From assembly GCF_013407955.1 (NCBI RefSeq), contig NZ_JACCBU010000001.1:3968001-4032000 (forward strand): DNA of 64,000 bases, written 5' to 3'. Below, piece after piece: positions 35,865 through 44,374 of this stretch. The notes under the pieces were generated by a model. The model saw only the letters and a list, made by a program, of their open reading frames with translations, was not told where the DNA came from and did not search any database. The stretch is from Microlunatus parietis (GTDB lineage Bacteria; Actinomycetota; Actinomycetes; Propionibacteriales; Propionibacteriaceae). Numbering within the stretch: position 1 is the stretch's first letter; every line of letters begins with the position of its first letter. A program made the translations under genes and the position numbers.

Positions 35865-36000
35865 TCACCTGACCGAACGCGAGATCGCGCAACTGCGCCT
35901 CCACCCGACGTGCGAGCGACTCGAATCCGCGACCGTTCCACTCGTGCGCGACCGCTGCAACAGTCGCGGACGCCTGCAACGGTCGCGGATTCGGCTCTAG
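35848..36000 (+). CDS. Possible small protein (50 residues), doubtful
   Basis: ATG at 35848 inside the end of the acetyltransferase gene, with GGAAGG nine bases upstream. It encodes a 50-residue charged peptide starting MTGQHDHLTEREIAQLRL. The second half runs through the inverted repeats at 35922-35993, so the coding claim is weak. Confidence 0.2.
   Translation: MTGQHDHLTEREIAQLRLHPTCERLESATVPLVRDRCNSRGRLQRSRIRL
35922..35993. repeat. Cluster of AACGGTCGCGGATTCG-type repeats
   Basis: CGAATCCGCGACCGTT (35922-35937) and AACGGTCGCGGATTCG (35978-35993) form a perfect 16-bp inverted repeat. Between them lie two further related units, GCGCGACCGCTGCA and TGCAACAGTCGCGGA, so the motif occurs four times in 72 bases in both orientations. 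It lies between two plus-strand genes. Function unknown: terminator, nucleoid site or mobile palindrome. Confidence 0.65.
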
Positions 36001-36076
36001 GGCGGGCTCGAGTTTGGCGGGCAGGCCAAGCGGTGGTGTCGCCTGCTTCGGCGCCGCCCGGAGGTAGCGTTCGTGC

Positions 36077-36616
36077 ATGAGACTGCGAAGAGGCGGCTTC
36101 GCGCTGCTCGTCGTACTAGTAGTGACTGCGTGCACATCCGAGGCACCCGCGCCACAGCCGAGCCCGCCCCTACCCGAGGAGCCAGTGGGTTCGTTCGGCC
36201 CGCCGACGAAGGGCGTTGGCGTCCTGGACGGAGCGGAACCCGGGGAGCTCAAGGTCGACGGGCCGACGAACGACGAGGGTCAGTATCTGGTGCGGCCCGG
36301 TCAGACGCTCCACCTGTCACTCGACTTCCACAACTACGGCAAGCAACCGGTCGGGACCAAGATCATCATCGAGGCGCTCTGCGAGAACGCGACGTTCGCC
36401 GACACGGTGACGTTCCAGGTGCCGGCCTCGACCCACCAGCCGCCCGAGTCCGAAGTCGTGGCGACCTGGCACGGCACCGCGACGATCCCGGCCGACTGTG
36501 AACCGTTGGGCATCCCTGGCGTGGCCGACGGCTCCCTCAACGCCGAGGTGAGGACGGCGGCCGCAGGCATGGACCGCGGCGAATCCTCAACGGTGACGTT
36601 CAGCCTCGCCCGGTAA
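36077..36616 (+). CDS. Secreted lipoprotein of unknown function
   Basis: 179 residues. Signal peptide with lipobox (VLVVTAC, Cys 19), so lipid-anchored on the outer face of the membrane. A Pro-rich linker (PAPQPSPPLPEEP) is followed by an Ig-like beta domain (LHLSLDFHNYGKQPVGT) of the type that carries solvent-exposed strands. The ATG at 36077 lies 7 bases after TAGCGT (36065-36070), fitting a leaderless promoter. No catalytic motif. Confidence 0.85.
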   Translation: MRLRRGGFALLVVLVVTACTSEAPAPQPSPPLPEEPVGSFGPPTKGVGVLDGAEPGELKVDGPTNDEGQYLVRPGQTLHLSLDFHNYGKQPVGTKIIIEALCENATFADTVTFQVPASTHQPPESEVVATWHGTATIPADCEPLGIPGVADGSLNAEVRTAAAGMDRGESSTVTFSLAR

Positions 36617-36680
36617 CAGACGCCCGGCGGCGGCGGGAGATACTGGCCGTCCCTGCCCGCATCACGTGAGGATGATCAAC

Positions 36681-37481
36681 ATGGCGACGCCCGAGATCTC
36701 TGTGCAGCTGTATTCCATCCACCCCGAGTTGGAGGCCGACCTGGACGGCTCCCTGGCGAAGCTCGCCGAGATCGGGTTCCGGACCGTCGAGGCGTTCGAC
36801 TTCGTGCGCCGCGTCGATGCGCTGAAGGCGTCCTTCGAGAAGCACGGTCTCACCTCGCCGACCGCGCACGCCCTGCTGCTGGAGGAGGCCGGCGTGGCCA
36901 CGCCGGACGGCCTGCTGTCCGTGCCGCCGGCCGAGGAGACCTTCGCCGCCGCCAACGCTCTCGGCGTCCAGGTGGTGATCGACCCGTTCGTCGCTCCGGA
37001 CCGCTGGGCCACCGCGGACGACGTGAAGCGCAACGCCGAGCGGCTCAACGAGCGGGCCGAGCAGGCGAAGGAGTTCGGCCTCAAGGTCGGCTACCACAAC
37101 CATGATCACGAACTCACCGCCAAGATCGACGACCGCCCGGTGCTGGAGCTCTTCGCCGAGCAGCTCGACCCGTCGGTGCTGCTGGAGGTCGATCTGTACT
37201 GGGCGTTCGCCGGCGGCGCCGACCTGCTGCCGCTGCTGCGCAAGCTCGGCGACCGGGTGATCGCGGTGCACGTCAAGGACGGCCCGATGCGCCCGGGCAT
37301 CAGCGCTCGGGAACTGCCGAACGACCAGCAGCCCGCCGGCCAGGGCGACGTCCCGCTGGCCGACGTGCTGACCTCCGACCTGACGATTCCCTACGCGGTG
37401 GTCGAATTCGATCACTACGAAGGCGACACCTTCGACGGCATCGCCCAGAGCTACCTGTTCCTCACCGACACTCTCGGCTGA
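36681..37481 (+). CDS. Sugar phosphate isomerase/epimerase (TIM barrel)
   Basis: 266 residues. ATG at 36681, preceded by AGGA; an in-frame GTG five codons earlier lacks this. AP-endonuclease-2-like TIM barrel with metal ligands visible in VGYHNHDHE, LLEVDLYWAF, VIAVHVKDG and YAVVEFDHYEG (His, Glu, Asp). Such enzymes isomerise or epimerise ketoses, or act as inosose dehydratases. The nucleotidyltransferase that follows continues in the same reading frame after its stop, so it is probably co-translated. Confidence 0.88.
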   Translation: MATPEISVQLYSIHPELEADLDGSLAKLAEIGFRTVEAFDFVRRVDALKASFEKHGLTSPTAHALLLEEAGVATPDGLLSVPPAEETFAAANALGVQVVIDPFVAPDRWATADDVKRNAERLNERAEQAKEFGLKVGYHNHDHELTAKIDDRPVLELFAEQLDPSVLLEVDLYWAFAGGADLLPLLRKLGDRVIAVHVKDGPMRPGISARELPNDQQPAGQGDVPLADVLTSDLTIPYAVVEFDHYEGDTFDGIAQSYLFLTDTLG

Positions 37482-37484
37482 GCC

Positions 37485-38303
37485 CTGGACGACCTCATCG
37501 GCCGGCGGCTGAACGAACGTCGACGCCTGCTGGCCACGATCACCGCCGCCCTGGCGGACGACGAGCGCGTCTGCGCGGCCTGGCTGTACGGCTCGTCGGC
37601 CCGGGGCGGCGGTGACGCACTCAGTGATCTTGACCTCGTGGTCGTCGTTCGGGACGAGTTGATCAATGAGGTCGCGGCCGGGCCGCGGTCGCCGGTCGAC
37701 TATCGGAGCGTGCTGGACTCGCCGCGGGGCCGCTGGGTGGCGTCCGTCGTCGACCCGCTGCTGCTGCTCGAGGCGCCGCAGAACGCACCGCCAGGAGGAG
37801 CCTTCCTGACGTCATTGACCGCCGGGGAGGCCGGTCCGCAGCAGATCGACTGGGCATGGCTGCCCCGGCGTTCCGCCCGCAGGCCGGCCGAGTCGGTGAT
37901 CTTGATCGACCGGGAGCTTCCATCCGTGCGGATGTCGGCGACCGAGCCGACCGGGCCCGGCCCGGCACCGGAACGTACGGAGTTCGAGATCGCCTGTCAT
38001 GCTGTCCCATGGTTCTGGATGACGCTGCTGTGGAACGCCAAGCACGCGGCCCGGCACGACGGCTCACTGCCGATGCTGGCCGCGACCATCGGCGCGGTGG
38101 CCGACGTCGCGCGCTTCCTCGGTCGGGACCAGGCAGCGCCGGCTCCGGCCCCGGACCCGTTCCGCACTCTCGCCGCGTTGGCGGATCGGATGGACCAACT
38201 GCGACCCGCCGGCCCGGCCCTGTTTTCCGCGGTGCCGGTCCGGGTCGGGCCGCAAGCTCGCCGGTTCATCGAGTTGGCCGTCGCCTTCGCGACGCATCGC
38301 TAG
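37485..38303 (+). CDS. Nucleotidyltransferase-domain protein, probable CTG start
   Basis: 272 residues if started at CTG 37485. The signature WLYGSSARGGGDALSDLDLVVVV (GS-x10-DxD) lies upstream of the first ATG/GTG/TTG, so the normal start cannot be the GTG at 37638, which would delete the active site. The frame is open back to the TGA of the isomerase, which is in the same frame. Start at CTG or readthrough are the two options. The C-terminal half (EFEIACHAVPWFWMTLLWNA) is helical. Likely an aminoglycoside-nucleotidyltransferase-like or MNT-type protein. Confidence 0.72.
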   Translation: MDDLIGRRLNERRRLLATITAALADDERVCAAWLYGSSARGGGDALSDLDLVVVVRDELINEVAAGPRSPVDYRSVLDSPRGRWVASVVDPLLLLEAPQNAPPGGAFLTSLTAGEAGPQQIDWAWLPRRSARRPAESVILIDRELPSVRMSATEPTGPGPAPERTEFEIACHAVPWFWMTLLWNAKHAARHDGSLPMLAATIGAVADVARFLGRDQAAPAPAPDPFRTLAALADRMDQLRPAGPALFSAVPVRVGPQARRFIELAVAFATHR

Positions 38304-38322
38304 GGTGGGAGCAGTCTCGACC

Positions 38323-38739
38323 ATGGAGGGCCGCGGTTTGTTGATCACCCGGGTGATGCCGATCATCTTCGCGGAGGATGTCGCGGGGGTGCGGGACTTC
38401 TACGTGTCCCTGCTGGGCTTCGAGATCGCGTTCGACAGCGACTGGTTCGCCAACCTCAAGGCGCCGGGCAACGACGCTGCCGAGGTCGCGGTCTGGCAAC
38501 GTGATCATGACCTGGTCCCGCCGGCGGTCCGCGGCCAGGGCAGCGGCGTGATCAACGTCGTCGTGGACGACGTCGACCGGGTGTTCGCGGAGGCCGAACG
38601 GATCGGGCTGCCGATCGTGCTCCGGCTCCGCGACGAGCCGTACGGTCAACGGCGGTTCCTGACCCGCGATCCGGCCGGCACCGTGCTGGACATCAGCACA
38701 CCGATCGCGATGTCGCCCGAGTTGTTCGCGCCGGAGTAG
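38323..38739 (+). CDS. VOC family protein
   Basis: 138 residues. ATG at 38323; an alternative is TTG at 38338, with GGAGGG seven bases upstream. Typical VOC layout: VMPIIFAEDVAGVRDFYVS at the start and INVVVDDVDRVFAEA with FLTRDPAGTVLDIS in the second half. A TAGGGT hexamer at 38301-38306 is a candidate -10. Substrate unknown. Confidence 0.85.
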   Translation: MEGRGLLITRVMPIIFAEDVAGVRDFYVSLLGFEIAFDSDWFANLKAPGNDAAEVAVWQRDHDLVPPAVRGQGSGVINVVVDDVDRVFAEAERIGLPIVLRLRDEPYGQRRFLTRDPAGTVLDISTPIAMSPELFAPE

Positions 38740-38969
38740 CGATCGAGGGTGATTCTCCGCCCCGGACTCGAGCCGCACGACCGGAGTGAATTTCAGCCGG
38801 TCAGTCGCGGCGGAAATCCACAGCGGTCGTGGCGTGAGGTGAACGGGCCGAATCCGCAACACGGTCAACCCCCGGCGAGCGCTCCCACTCACTGAGCGGA
38901 CGCCTTGCCCCCATTTCGGCCCCCGGATCTACCGGTCAAGGGTCCGCATCTTTCGCGGGGTTCTTGCGG

Positions 38970-39818
38970 TCAGCCGGACCAGGTGTTGCCGGTGAAGCGC
39001 TCGTACATGGCGATGTAGCGGCGCCGGGTCTCGGCGACGACCTCGGCCGGCAGTTCCGGCGCCGGCGGTGTCTTGTCCCAGTCCGTCGTCTCGACCCAGT
39101 TCCGCAGGTACTGCTTGTCGAGATAGTTCTGCGGGCGGCCCGGTTCCCATTCCTCGGCGGCCCAGAAGCGGGACGAGTCGGGGGTGAAGATCTCGTCGGC
39201 GAGGAGGATCTCGCCGTCCGGTGTGCGGCCGAACTCGAACTTCGTGTCGCCGATGATCACGCCCCGGCTCCGGGCGAGTTCGGCGGCCCGAGTGTAAAGG
39301 TCCAAGGTCAGACTGCGCAGCTTCTCGGCGGTCTCCGCGCCGACCAGGCCGACAACGTCGTCGAACGTGATCAGCTCGTCATGCCCTTGTCCGACCGGCG
39401 CCTTGGTGGACGGCGTGAACGTGGGCTCCGGCAGTTGCGAGGCCTCGACCAGGCCTTCCGGAAGCCGTACCCCGGAAATCTCGCCGGACTGCTGATAGGC
39501 CCTCAACCCGGTGCCGGAGAGATAGCCGCGAGCGATGCATTCCACCGGCACGATCTCGACCTGCTGGCAGCGCATCGCCCGCCCGGCGAACTGCTCCGGG
39601 ACATCGGTCACCGACAGCACATGATTGGGTACGTCAGCGAACTGCTCGAACCACCACAGGGAGAGTGCCGTCAGCACCTTTCCCTTGTCCGGGATCGGCG
39701 TCGGGTGCACGACGTCGTAGGTCGAAACCCGGTCGGACGCGACGAGCAGGATCTCACCCGGCCGATCGGTGTAGATGTCGCGAACCTTGCCCTGATGCAG
39801 CAGCGTCAACTCGGTCAC
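38970..39818 (-). CDS. purC: Phosphoribosylaminoimidazole-succinocarboxamide synthase
   Basis: 282 residues, the normal length. N-terminal GKVRDIY, ASDRVSTYDV and the ATP-grasp motifs VECIARGYLSGTG and GVIIGDTKFEFG, LADEIFTPDSSRFW and KQYLRNW are all present. Condenses CAIR with L-aspartate to SAICAR (step 7 of de novo IMP synthesis). It acts in the cytosol with guaB, which lies 16 kb away; here purC stands alone. Confidence 0.97.
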   Translation of the reverse strand: MTELTLLHQGKVRDIYTDRPGEILLVASDRVSTYDVVHPTPIPDKGKVLTALSLWWFEQFADVPNHVLSVTDVPEQFAGRAMRCQQVEIVPVECIARGYLSGTGLRAYQQSGEISGVRLPEGLVEASQLPEPTFTPSTKAPVGQGHDELITFDDVVGLVGAETAEKLRSLTLDLYTRAAELARSRGVIIGDTKFEFGRTPDGEILLADEIFTPDSSRFWAAEEWEPGRPQNYLDKQYLRNWVETTDWDKTPPAPELPAEVVAETRRRYIAMYERFTGNTWSG

Positions 39819-40004
39819 GGGCAGCAGTCTGGCAGGCGAGCCGCGCCGCGCTGTCAGGGCCCGCCGGGTGTGGTGACCCGCTCGGTACCGCCGGCCTTCC
39901 AGCTCGTGATCTTCAGACCGTGTCCGTCCGCTCGGCCGGGACGAACGCCGACCTGGTCGACCTCGCGCTGCCCTGACCCAGGGGACCGGGCCGACGATCG
40001 CCGG

Positions 40005-40499
40005 CTAGTACGGCGCGTCGTGAGGAAGGTAGCCGGTCCTTCCGTCGAGCAGTTGGCGGATGCCGTCGATGTGTCCCGCGTGCCGAGCGGTTTCCTCGAT
40101 CATGTGCAGCAGGGCGAACCGGAAGCTCACGGTGTCGTGGGTCCAGGTCCTGGCCGAAGTATCGAGATCGACGACGGCGATCGCGGCATCCGAGGCGGCA
40201 CGTGCCCTGGCGTAATAGGCGAGGACGGAATCGGTCGTGTCGCCGGGTTCGGCCTGGAGGTCGTCCGTTGCTGCGAGGCTGAGCGGCTCGGCTGGGCGGC
40301 CGAACAGCTCGCACAGCCAGTACTGCTCTGCGGCAGCGAGGTGCTTGACGATGCCCAGCAGGTAGAGCCGCGACGCTCCGACGGGCCGGCGCAACTGCTC
40401 ATCGGTGAGTCCGTCGATCTTCCACAGCACAACGTCGCGTTGCTGATCGATGAACGCCTGCAGCAACTCGCGCTCGGAGCCGTGGCGGACACGGGTCAT
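40005..40499 (-). CDS. DinB-like (DUF664) protein
   Basis: 164 residues from ATG 40499. Four-helix DinB fold with metal ligands in GIVKHLAAAEQYW and HMIEETARHAGHID. DUF664 proteins in actinobacteria include mycothiol-dependent S-transferases that detoxify drugs and oxidants. Metal-binding histidines are in place; the substrate is unknown. A longer upstream frame is not used because it would cross the strong hairpin at 40587-40623. Confidence 0.88.
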   Translation of the reverse strand: MTRVRHGSERELLQAFIDQQRDVVLWKIDGLTDEQLRRPVGASRLYLLGIVKHLAAAEQYWLCELFGRPAEPLSLAATDDLQAEPGDTTDSVLAYYARARAASDAAIAVVDLDTSARTWTHDTVSFRFALLHMIEETARHAGHIDGIRQLLDGRTGYLPHDAPY

Positions 40500-40922
40500 C
40501 GGTGACCTAACGTCGGCTGTTCCGCAGTCGGTGTCAGGAGCAGTTTCGTAGGTTCGCCCCGGGAATGGACGTGTGTGAAAATGGGTGTAGGGCCCGTCCA
40601 AGTATGAGTTGGACGGGCCCTACTGGTGGGGCCCGACGGGTGACGCTGTCTGACCATCGGATGCTCTCCGGTCCCGCGGTCCGTCACGACCGACGCGGTG
40701 GGCCGAAACCCTCCGTATGGACCTTCCTTCATCCGATCCCGGTTGCCTTGCGGCTTCCAGTGAGTAAGTTCTACACCCGGTGCCAGGGGTCCGCAAGGCC
40801 TCCTGCAAAAGAATTCTGAGCAATTCTTCGTCCACCGGTCGATCCACAGTCACCGGCCGGATACCCACCGTTTCCCTACCCTCGTCCACATGTTGTGCAC
40901 AGGGTCCTGGGGACAACTGCGG
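40500..40922. other. Gene-free region with hairpin and DnaA-box-like sites
   Basis: No convincing gene on either strand. It holds a 15-bp hairpin (40587-40623, listed separately), a second dyad AAGAATT/AATTCTT (40809-40828), an ATCGGATG/CATCCGAT dyad, and near the end TTGTGCACA and TGGGGACAA, each one base away from a DnaA box on one strand or the other. The region is the downstream spacer of the TagD-like gene. Confidence 0.5.
40587..40623 (-). terminator. 15-bp perfect hairpin
   Basis: GTAGGGCCCGTCCAA (40587-40601) and TTGGACGGGCCCTAC (40609-40623) pair perfectly around the loop GTATGAG. It lies 300 bases beyond the stop of the TagD-like minus-strand gene and shortly before the DinB gene, so it may end the TagD transcript or a small RNA. 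No T-run on the minus strand is visible. Confidence 0.6.
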
Positions 40923-41324
40923 TCAGGCGATGGTGGTGATGTGCTCGATGATCGCGGTGGTCGAGACGGACGGGGTGCGGGGCAGGTAGACGACCTTGCA
41001 GATGTCGTTCAGGAAGTCGAACTTGCCGGCCCAGTCGTCGCCCATGACCAGGATGTCGGCCTGGTGTTCCTCGACGTACTGCCGCTTCAGCTCGAGGCTC
41101 TCCTCGAGGAAGACGCCGTCGACGACCTTGATGTTGGTCAGGATCTCCATCCGCTCGTCCTGGGTGAACACCGGCCGCCGGCCCTTCTTGGCCAGGTTGA
41201 GCTGGTCGGAGGAGACGCCGACCAGCAGCCGGTCGCCGAACTCGGCCGCCCGGTTCAAGACCCTGACGTGCCCGACGTGGAACACGTCGAATGTGCCGAA
41301 CGTGATCACCGTCGTGTCAGCCAT
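40923..41324 (-). CDS. Glycerol-3-phosphate cytidylyltransferase-like (TagD family)
   Basis: 133 residues, the usual TagD length. Nucleotidyltransferase motifs ITFGTFDVFHVGHVRVLN (HxGH), MGDDWAGKFDF and RTPSVSTT (the RTxGISTT position). It transfers CMP from CTP to glycerol-3-phosphate or a related sugar alcohol phosphate; CDP-glycerol feeds teichoic acid or polysaccharide synthesis at the envelope. No other cell-wall polymer genes are near, so the exact acceptor is open. Cytosolic. Confidence 0.9.
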   Translation of the reverse strand: MADTTVITFGTFDVFHVGHVRVLNRAAEFGDRLLVGVSSDQLNLAKKGRRPVFTQDERMEILTNIKVVDGVFLEESLELKRQYVEEHQADILVMGDDWAGKFDFLNDICKVVYLPRTPSVSTTAIIEHITTIA

Positions 41325-41471
41325 CGCAGTTGCCCTTCCCTCGTGAACTTCCGGTCAACTCTACGGGAACGTACGGCAGCGACCGGGTGACGCCACCGGC
41401 CGTCCCGCGGACCGTCCAGGACGGCGGCGGATTTCTGGACATTTCGGCGGGTTCTGGCGTGAGATCGGGTC

Positions 41472-42353
41472 ATGGCCGCTCGGGAACACTTCGCCGCTCA
41501 CTCGCCCTATTCCGATCCAGGCCGCCATGCGGCGCTGCTGCGCGAGCCGGTCGGCATCGGGTCGATCGGGGAGGCGGTGCGCAATCTGGTGCTGCACTAC
41601 CGGGCCGAGGCGGATCTGCTGCCGGACGATCGACGGTACGAGATCAACGCGCGCTGGGTCTCGGTGATCCTTGATCTTGATCAAGAACGGCACCCGGAAC
41701 CAGTACTGGTGCCGCGGCCTCCCGGCGACCGGGTGGCCGGCTGCTGTCGTGATCATGCGCTGCTCGCCGTGGCGATGCTGCGGGAGCAGGGGATCCCGGC
41801 CCGCACCAGGGTCGGCTTCACCAGCTACTTCGATCCGGACTTCCACGGTGATCATGTCGTCCTCGACTGGTGGAACGGTGATCGCTGGCAGCGGGCCGAT
41901 CCGGAGCTGGTGCCGGGGACGCGCGAGTTCGACGTGCACGACCTGGCCACCGGCGAAGGCGCGCCGTTCGAGACCGCCGCGGAGGTCTGGGCCGGCTACC
42001 GGGCCGGGCGGCTCGACCCGCAGCAGTACGGCGTCGCGGGCGTTGCCGCGCTGACCGGCCCGACCTTCATCAAGTTCTCCGTGATCATGGAACTCCATCA
42101 CCGGTACGGCGACGAGTTGCTGCTCTGGGACGAACTGGGGGCTGGCGTCACCGATGAGGACGCCGACCGGCTGGCGACGTTGTTGATCAAGGCGGATGCC
42201 GGTGACGAGGCGGCCGAATCCGAACTGGAGCCATGGTTCCGGACCGACCCGCGGCTGCGGCCGCCGGCGGTGGTGACCCAGTTGTCGCCGTACGGGGAGC
42301 CGCCGGTGATCATCGATCTCGCGGCCGGGCCGCCGGTCCGGGCTGGACTCTGA
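41472..42353 (+). CDS. Transglutaminase-like protein, copy 1
   Basis: 293 residues, no signal peptide. Transglutaminase-like core: AGCCRDHALLAVAMLREQ (catalytic Cys region), IPARTRVGF, GDHVVLDWW (His) and RWQRADPEL (Asp). C-terminal half: YGDELLLWDELGAGVTDED. It is about two-thirds identical to the next gene, a recent tandem duplication, with the catalytic residues kept. Members of this class are proteases, amidases or structural relatives; function unknown. Confidence 0.82.
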   Translation: MAAREHFAAHSPYSDPGRHAALLREPVGIGSIGEAVRNLVLHYRAEADLLPDDRRYEINARWVSVILDLDQERHPEPVLVPRPPGDRVAGCCRDHALLAVAMLREQGIPARTRVGFTSYFDPDFHGDHVVLDWWNGDRWQRADPELVPGTREFDVHDLATGEGAPFETAAEVWAGYRAGRLDPQQYGVAGVAALTGPTFIKFSVIMELHHRYGDELLLWDELGAGVTDEDADRLATLLIKADAGDEAAESELEPWFRTDPRLRPPAVVTQLSPYGEPPVIIDLAAGPPVRAGL

Positions 42354-42381
42354 CACGGTGTCAGGGCGCACGCTGGCGACC

Positions 42382-43263
42382 ATGACCACACCACACCGCT
42401 TCGCCGCCCACACGGCATTCACCGATCCCGGCCGGCACGCCGCGCTGCTCCGCGAACCGGTCGGCATCGAGCAACTCTGCGCAACGGCGCGGAACCTCAT
42501 CCTGCACTACCGGGGCGAGGCCGAGCTGCTCCACGAGGACCGGAAGGACGAGATCAACTCCCGGTGGGTCTGGGTCATCCTCGACGTCGACCAGCAACGC
42601 CACCCGGGCTCCCTGCTGACCCCGCGGCCGCCGGACAGCCGGGTCGCCGGCTGCTGTCGTGATCATTCGCTGTTCACGGTCGCCGGGCTGCGCGAGCAGG
42701 GGATCCCGGCCCGCACCCGGGTCGGCTTCGCCGGCTACTTCGGCCCCGACTTCCACTACGACCACGTCGTCGCCGAATGGTGGCAGGGCAACCGCTGGCA
42801 GCGGTCCGACCCGGGGCTGCGGCAGCAAGATCATCCGTTCGACGTCCTCGATCTTGCGATCGGTGAGGACTCACCGTTCCCGACCGCGGCCGAGGTCTGG
42901 ACCGGCTACCGGGCCGGTCGGCTGGATCCCGACCGTTACGGGGTGATGCCGGGCTCGGAGCTGATCGGGCCGGCGTTGATCAAGACGTACGTCTTCCTCG
43001 AACTCAACCACCGGTACGGCAACGAACTGCTGCTCTGGGACGTCGTCGGCACCGGCGTCACGGACCAGGAGACGGACCGGATCGCGGCGCTGTTGATCAA
43101 GGCCGACGCCGGCGACGAGGAAGCCGAGACCGAACTGGAGCAGCGGTTCCGGGCCGATCCGCGGCTGCGGCCGACCGCTACGGTGACCCAGTTGTCGCCG
43201 TACGGGGAGCCGCCGATCACCGTCGATCTCACCCGCGACGGCGCATCGTCCGCGGCCGGCTGA
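42382..43263 (+). CDS. Transglutaminase-like protein, copy 2
   Basis: 293 residues from ATG 42382 (MTTPHRFAAHTAF). Co-linear paralog of the preceding protein: AGCCRDHSLFTVAGLREQ, YDHVVAEWW and RWQRSDPGL keep the Cys/His/Asp set. The gap between the two genes is 28 bases, so one operon is likely. Differences are mostly surface residues, suggesting two related substrates rather than decay. Confidence 0.82.
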   Translation: MTTPHRFAAHTAFTDPGRHAALLREPVGIEQLCATARNLILHYRGEAELLHEDRKDEINSRWVWVILDVDQQRHPGSLLTPRPPDSRVAGCCRDHSLFTVAGLREQGIPARTRVGFAGYFGPDFHYDHVVAEWWQGNRWQRSDPGLRQQDHPFDVLDLAIGEDSPFPTAAEVWTGYRAGRLDPDRYGVMPGSELIGPALIKTYVFLELNHRYGNELLLWDVVGTGVTDQETDRIAALLIKADAGDEEAETELEQRFRADPRLRPTATVTQLSPYGEPPITVDLTRDGASSAAG

Positions 43264-43270
43264 TCAGCGC

Positions 43271-44344
43271 TCAGTCGACCCGGTCCTCGACCAGGAACGT
43301 GCCGCCGGCCGCTTCGGCCAGGTCCGGGCCGAAGAGGGCGCCGGGGGTGTAGGCACCCGGCCGGCCGGCGCCCCTCACCAGGCGGTCCGCGACCTCGGCG
43401 GCGACTGCCGCGGTGAAGTCCATCCCGTCGTCGGCGCGCAACCAGACCACCCGGTCGGAACCGTCGGCCCAGGTGGCGCGGGCTCGAGCCCAGGTGGTCG
43501 GTTCGCGGGACCCAAGGCTGTCCTTGACCTCGATCCCGGCGAGCAACCGGACTGCGGCGCGCCGGAGCGGCGGAACCCTCAGCAGGGCGCCGACGATCGG
43601 CAGGGCGAGGCTTGCCATCCGCCCGGCCGGGATCTCCTTGGAAGCGGCGACGACCTCAGGTGCGCCGCTGCCGCGCTGGGCGGCGACGAGTTCGCCGGAC
43701 GGCGCCGCGGCGGTGGTGGCGGTTCGCCCGTCGGGCAGGGTGAGCTGCTCGGCTCCGCCGCCGAGTCGGGCCGGGGTCAGTCGCCCCGACCGGTAGCTGA
43801 AACCGCCGCCGGCGAAGACGTCGACCATGGTCTCGGCCAGCACCGCGCCGACGGTGCCGCCGCCGCGATACTCGGCGAGGGCATCGACTCGGACCCGGAC
43901 CGGGGCGGACCGGTCGGCACGGGCCTGCAGAATCGCGCTCTCCGTACCGAGGACGCCAAAGCCGGCGCCGGTGACCACGCAGTGGCCGCTCATGGCCGCG
44001 GCGTCGTGGCGGTCCAGCATTCCCGTCACGGCGGGAAGTTCGTTGGCCAGATCGACGTAGTGCGTTCCGGCCGGGCAACTGTCGGCGATCAAGGGGCCGG
44101 TCGTCCCGAACGGGCCAACGGTGTTCACAACGACGGCCGGGGCGCGTTCCGCGATCCGCCGGGCGACGCCTTCCAGTGATTCCTCGGTCAGCACGGACGG
44201 CGCGTCGCCGAGCTCGCGGGCGAGGGCGCGGAGCCGTGGTTCGTCCCGTCCGACCAGCACCACCGACCGGTGCAGCTCCACCAGGCGCGCGGCGACGGCG
44301 CGTCCGATGCGGCCGGTCGCGCCCAGGATCCAGATCTCGTCCAT
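43271..44344 (-). CDS. Saccharopine dehydrogenase-like NAD(P)-binding protein
   Basis: 357 residues. ATG 44344, with GGAG at a good distance; a GTG two codons earlier is possible. Rossmann signature WILGATGRIGRAVAARL, then VVLVGRDEPRL and a TNTVGPFG-like loop (VVNTVGPFGTTGPL), as in saccharopine-dehydrogenase-related and trans-acting enoyl reductases. The catalytic residues for saccharopine are not evident. Divergent from a TetR gene, with a palindrome in the shared 100-base spacer, so probably a target of it. Confidence 0.85.
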   Translation of the reverse strand: MDEIWILGATGRIGRAVAARLVELHRSVVLVGRDEPRLRALARELGDAPSVLTEESLEGVARRIAERAPAVVVNTVGPFGTTGPLIADSCPAGTHYVDLANELPAVTGMLDRHDAAAMSGHCVVTGAGFGVLGTESAILQARADRSAPVRVRVDALAEYRGGGTVGAVLAETMVDVFAGGGFSYRSGRLTPARLGGGAEQLTLPDGRTATTAAAPSGELVAAQRGSGAPEVVAASKEIPAGRMASLALPIVGALLRVPPLRRAAVRLLAGIEVKDSLGSREPTTWARARATWADGSDRVVWLRADDGMDFTAAVAAEVADRLVRGAGRPGAYTPGALFGPDLAEAAGGTFLVEDRVD

Positions 44345-44374
44345 GGCCACTCCTTGTGTTCGCCATCGAGTCTA

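Noticed and set aside
38740..38969. Possible hairpin GCCGC...GCGGC upstream of the purC end
   Set aside because: Arms pair only with several bulges; not distinguishable from chance in high-GC DNA.
39905..39976. C-terminal peptide RSAGTNADLVDLALP as gene remnant
   Set aside because: Looks like the end of a secreted-protein gene, but only about 20 residues are readable and frames shift upstream; too little to call.
40496..40732. 78-residue minus-strand frame
   Set aside because: Crosses a strong hairpin and overlaps the DinB start; no homology.
40880..40915. Origin of replication from DnaA-box-like sites
   Set aside because: Only near-matches, and no dnaA, dnaN or recF nearby.
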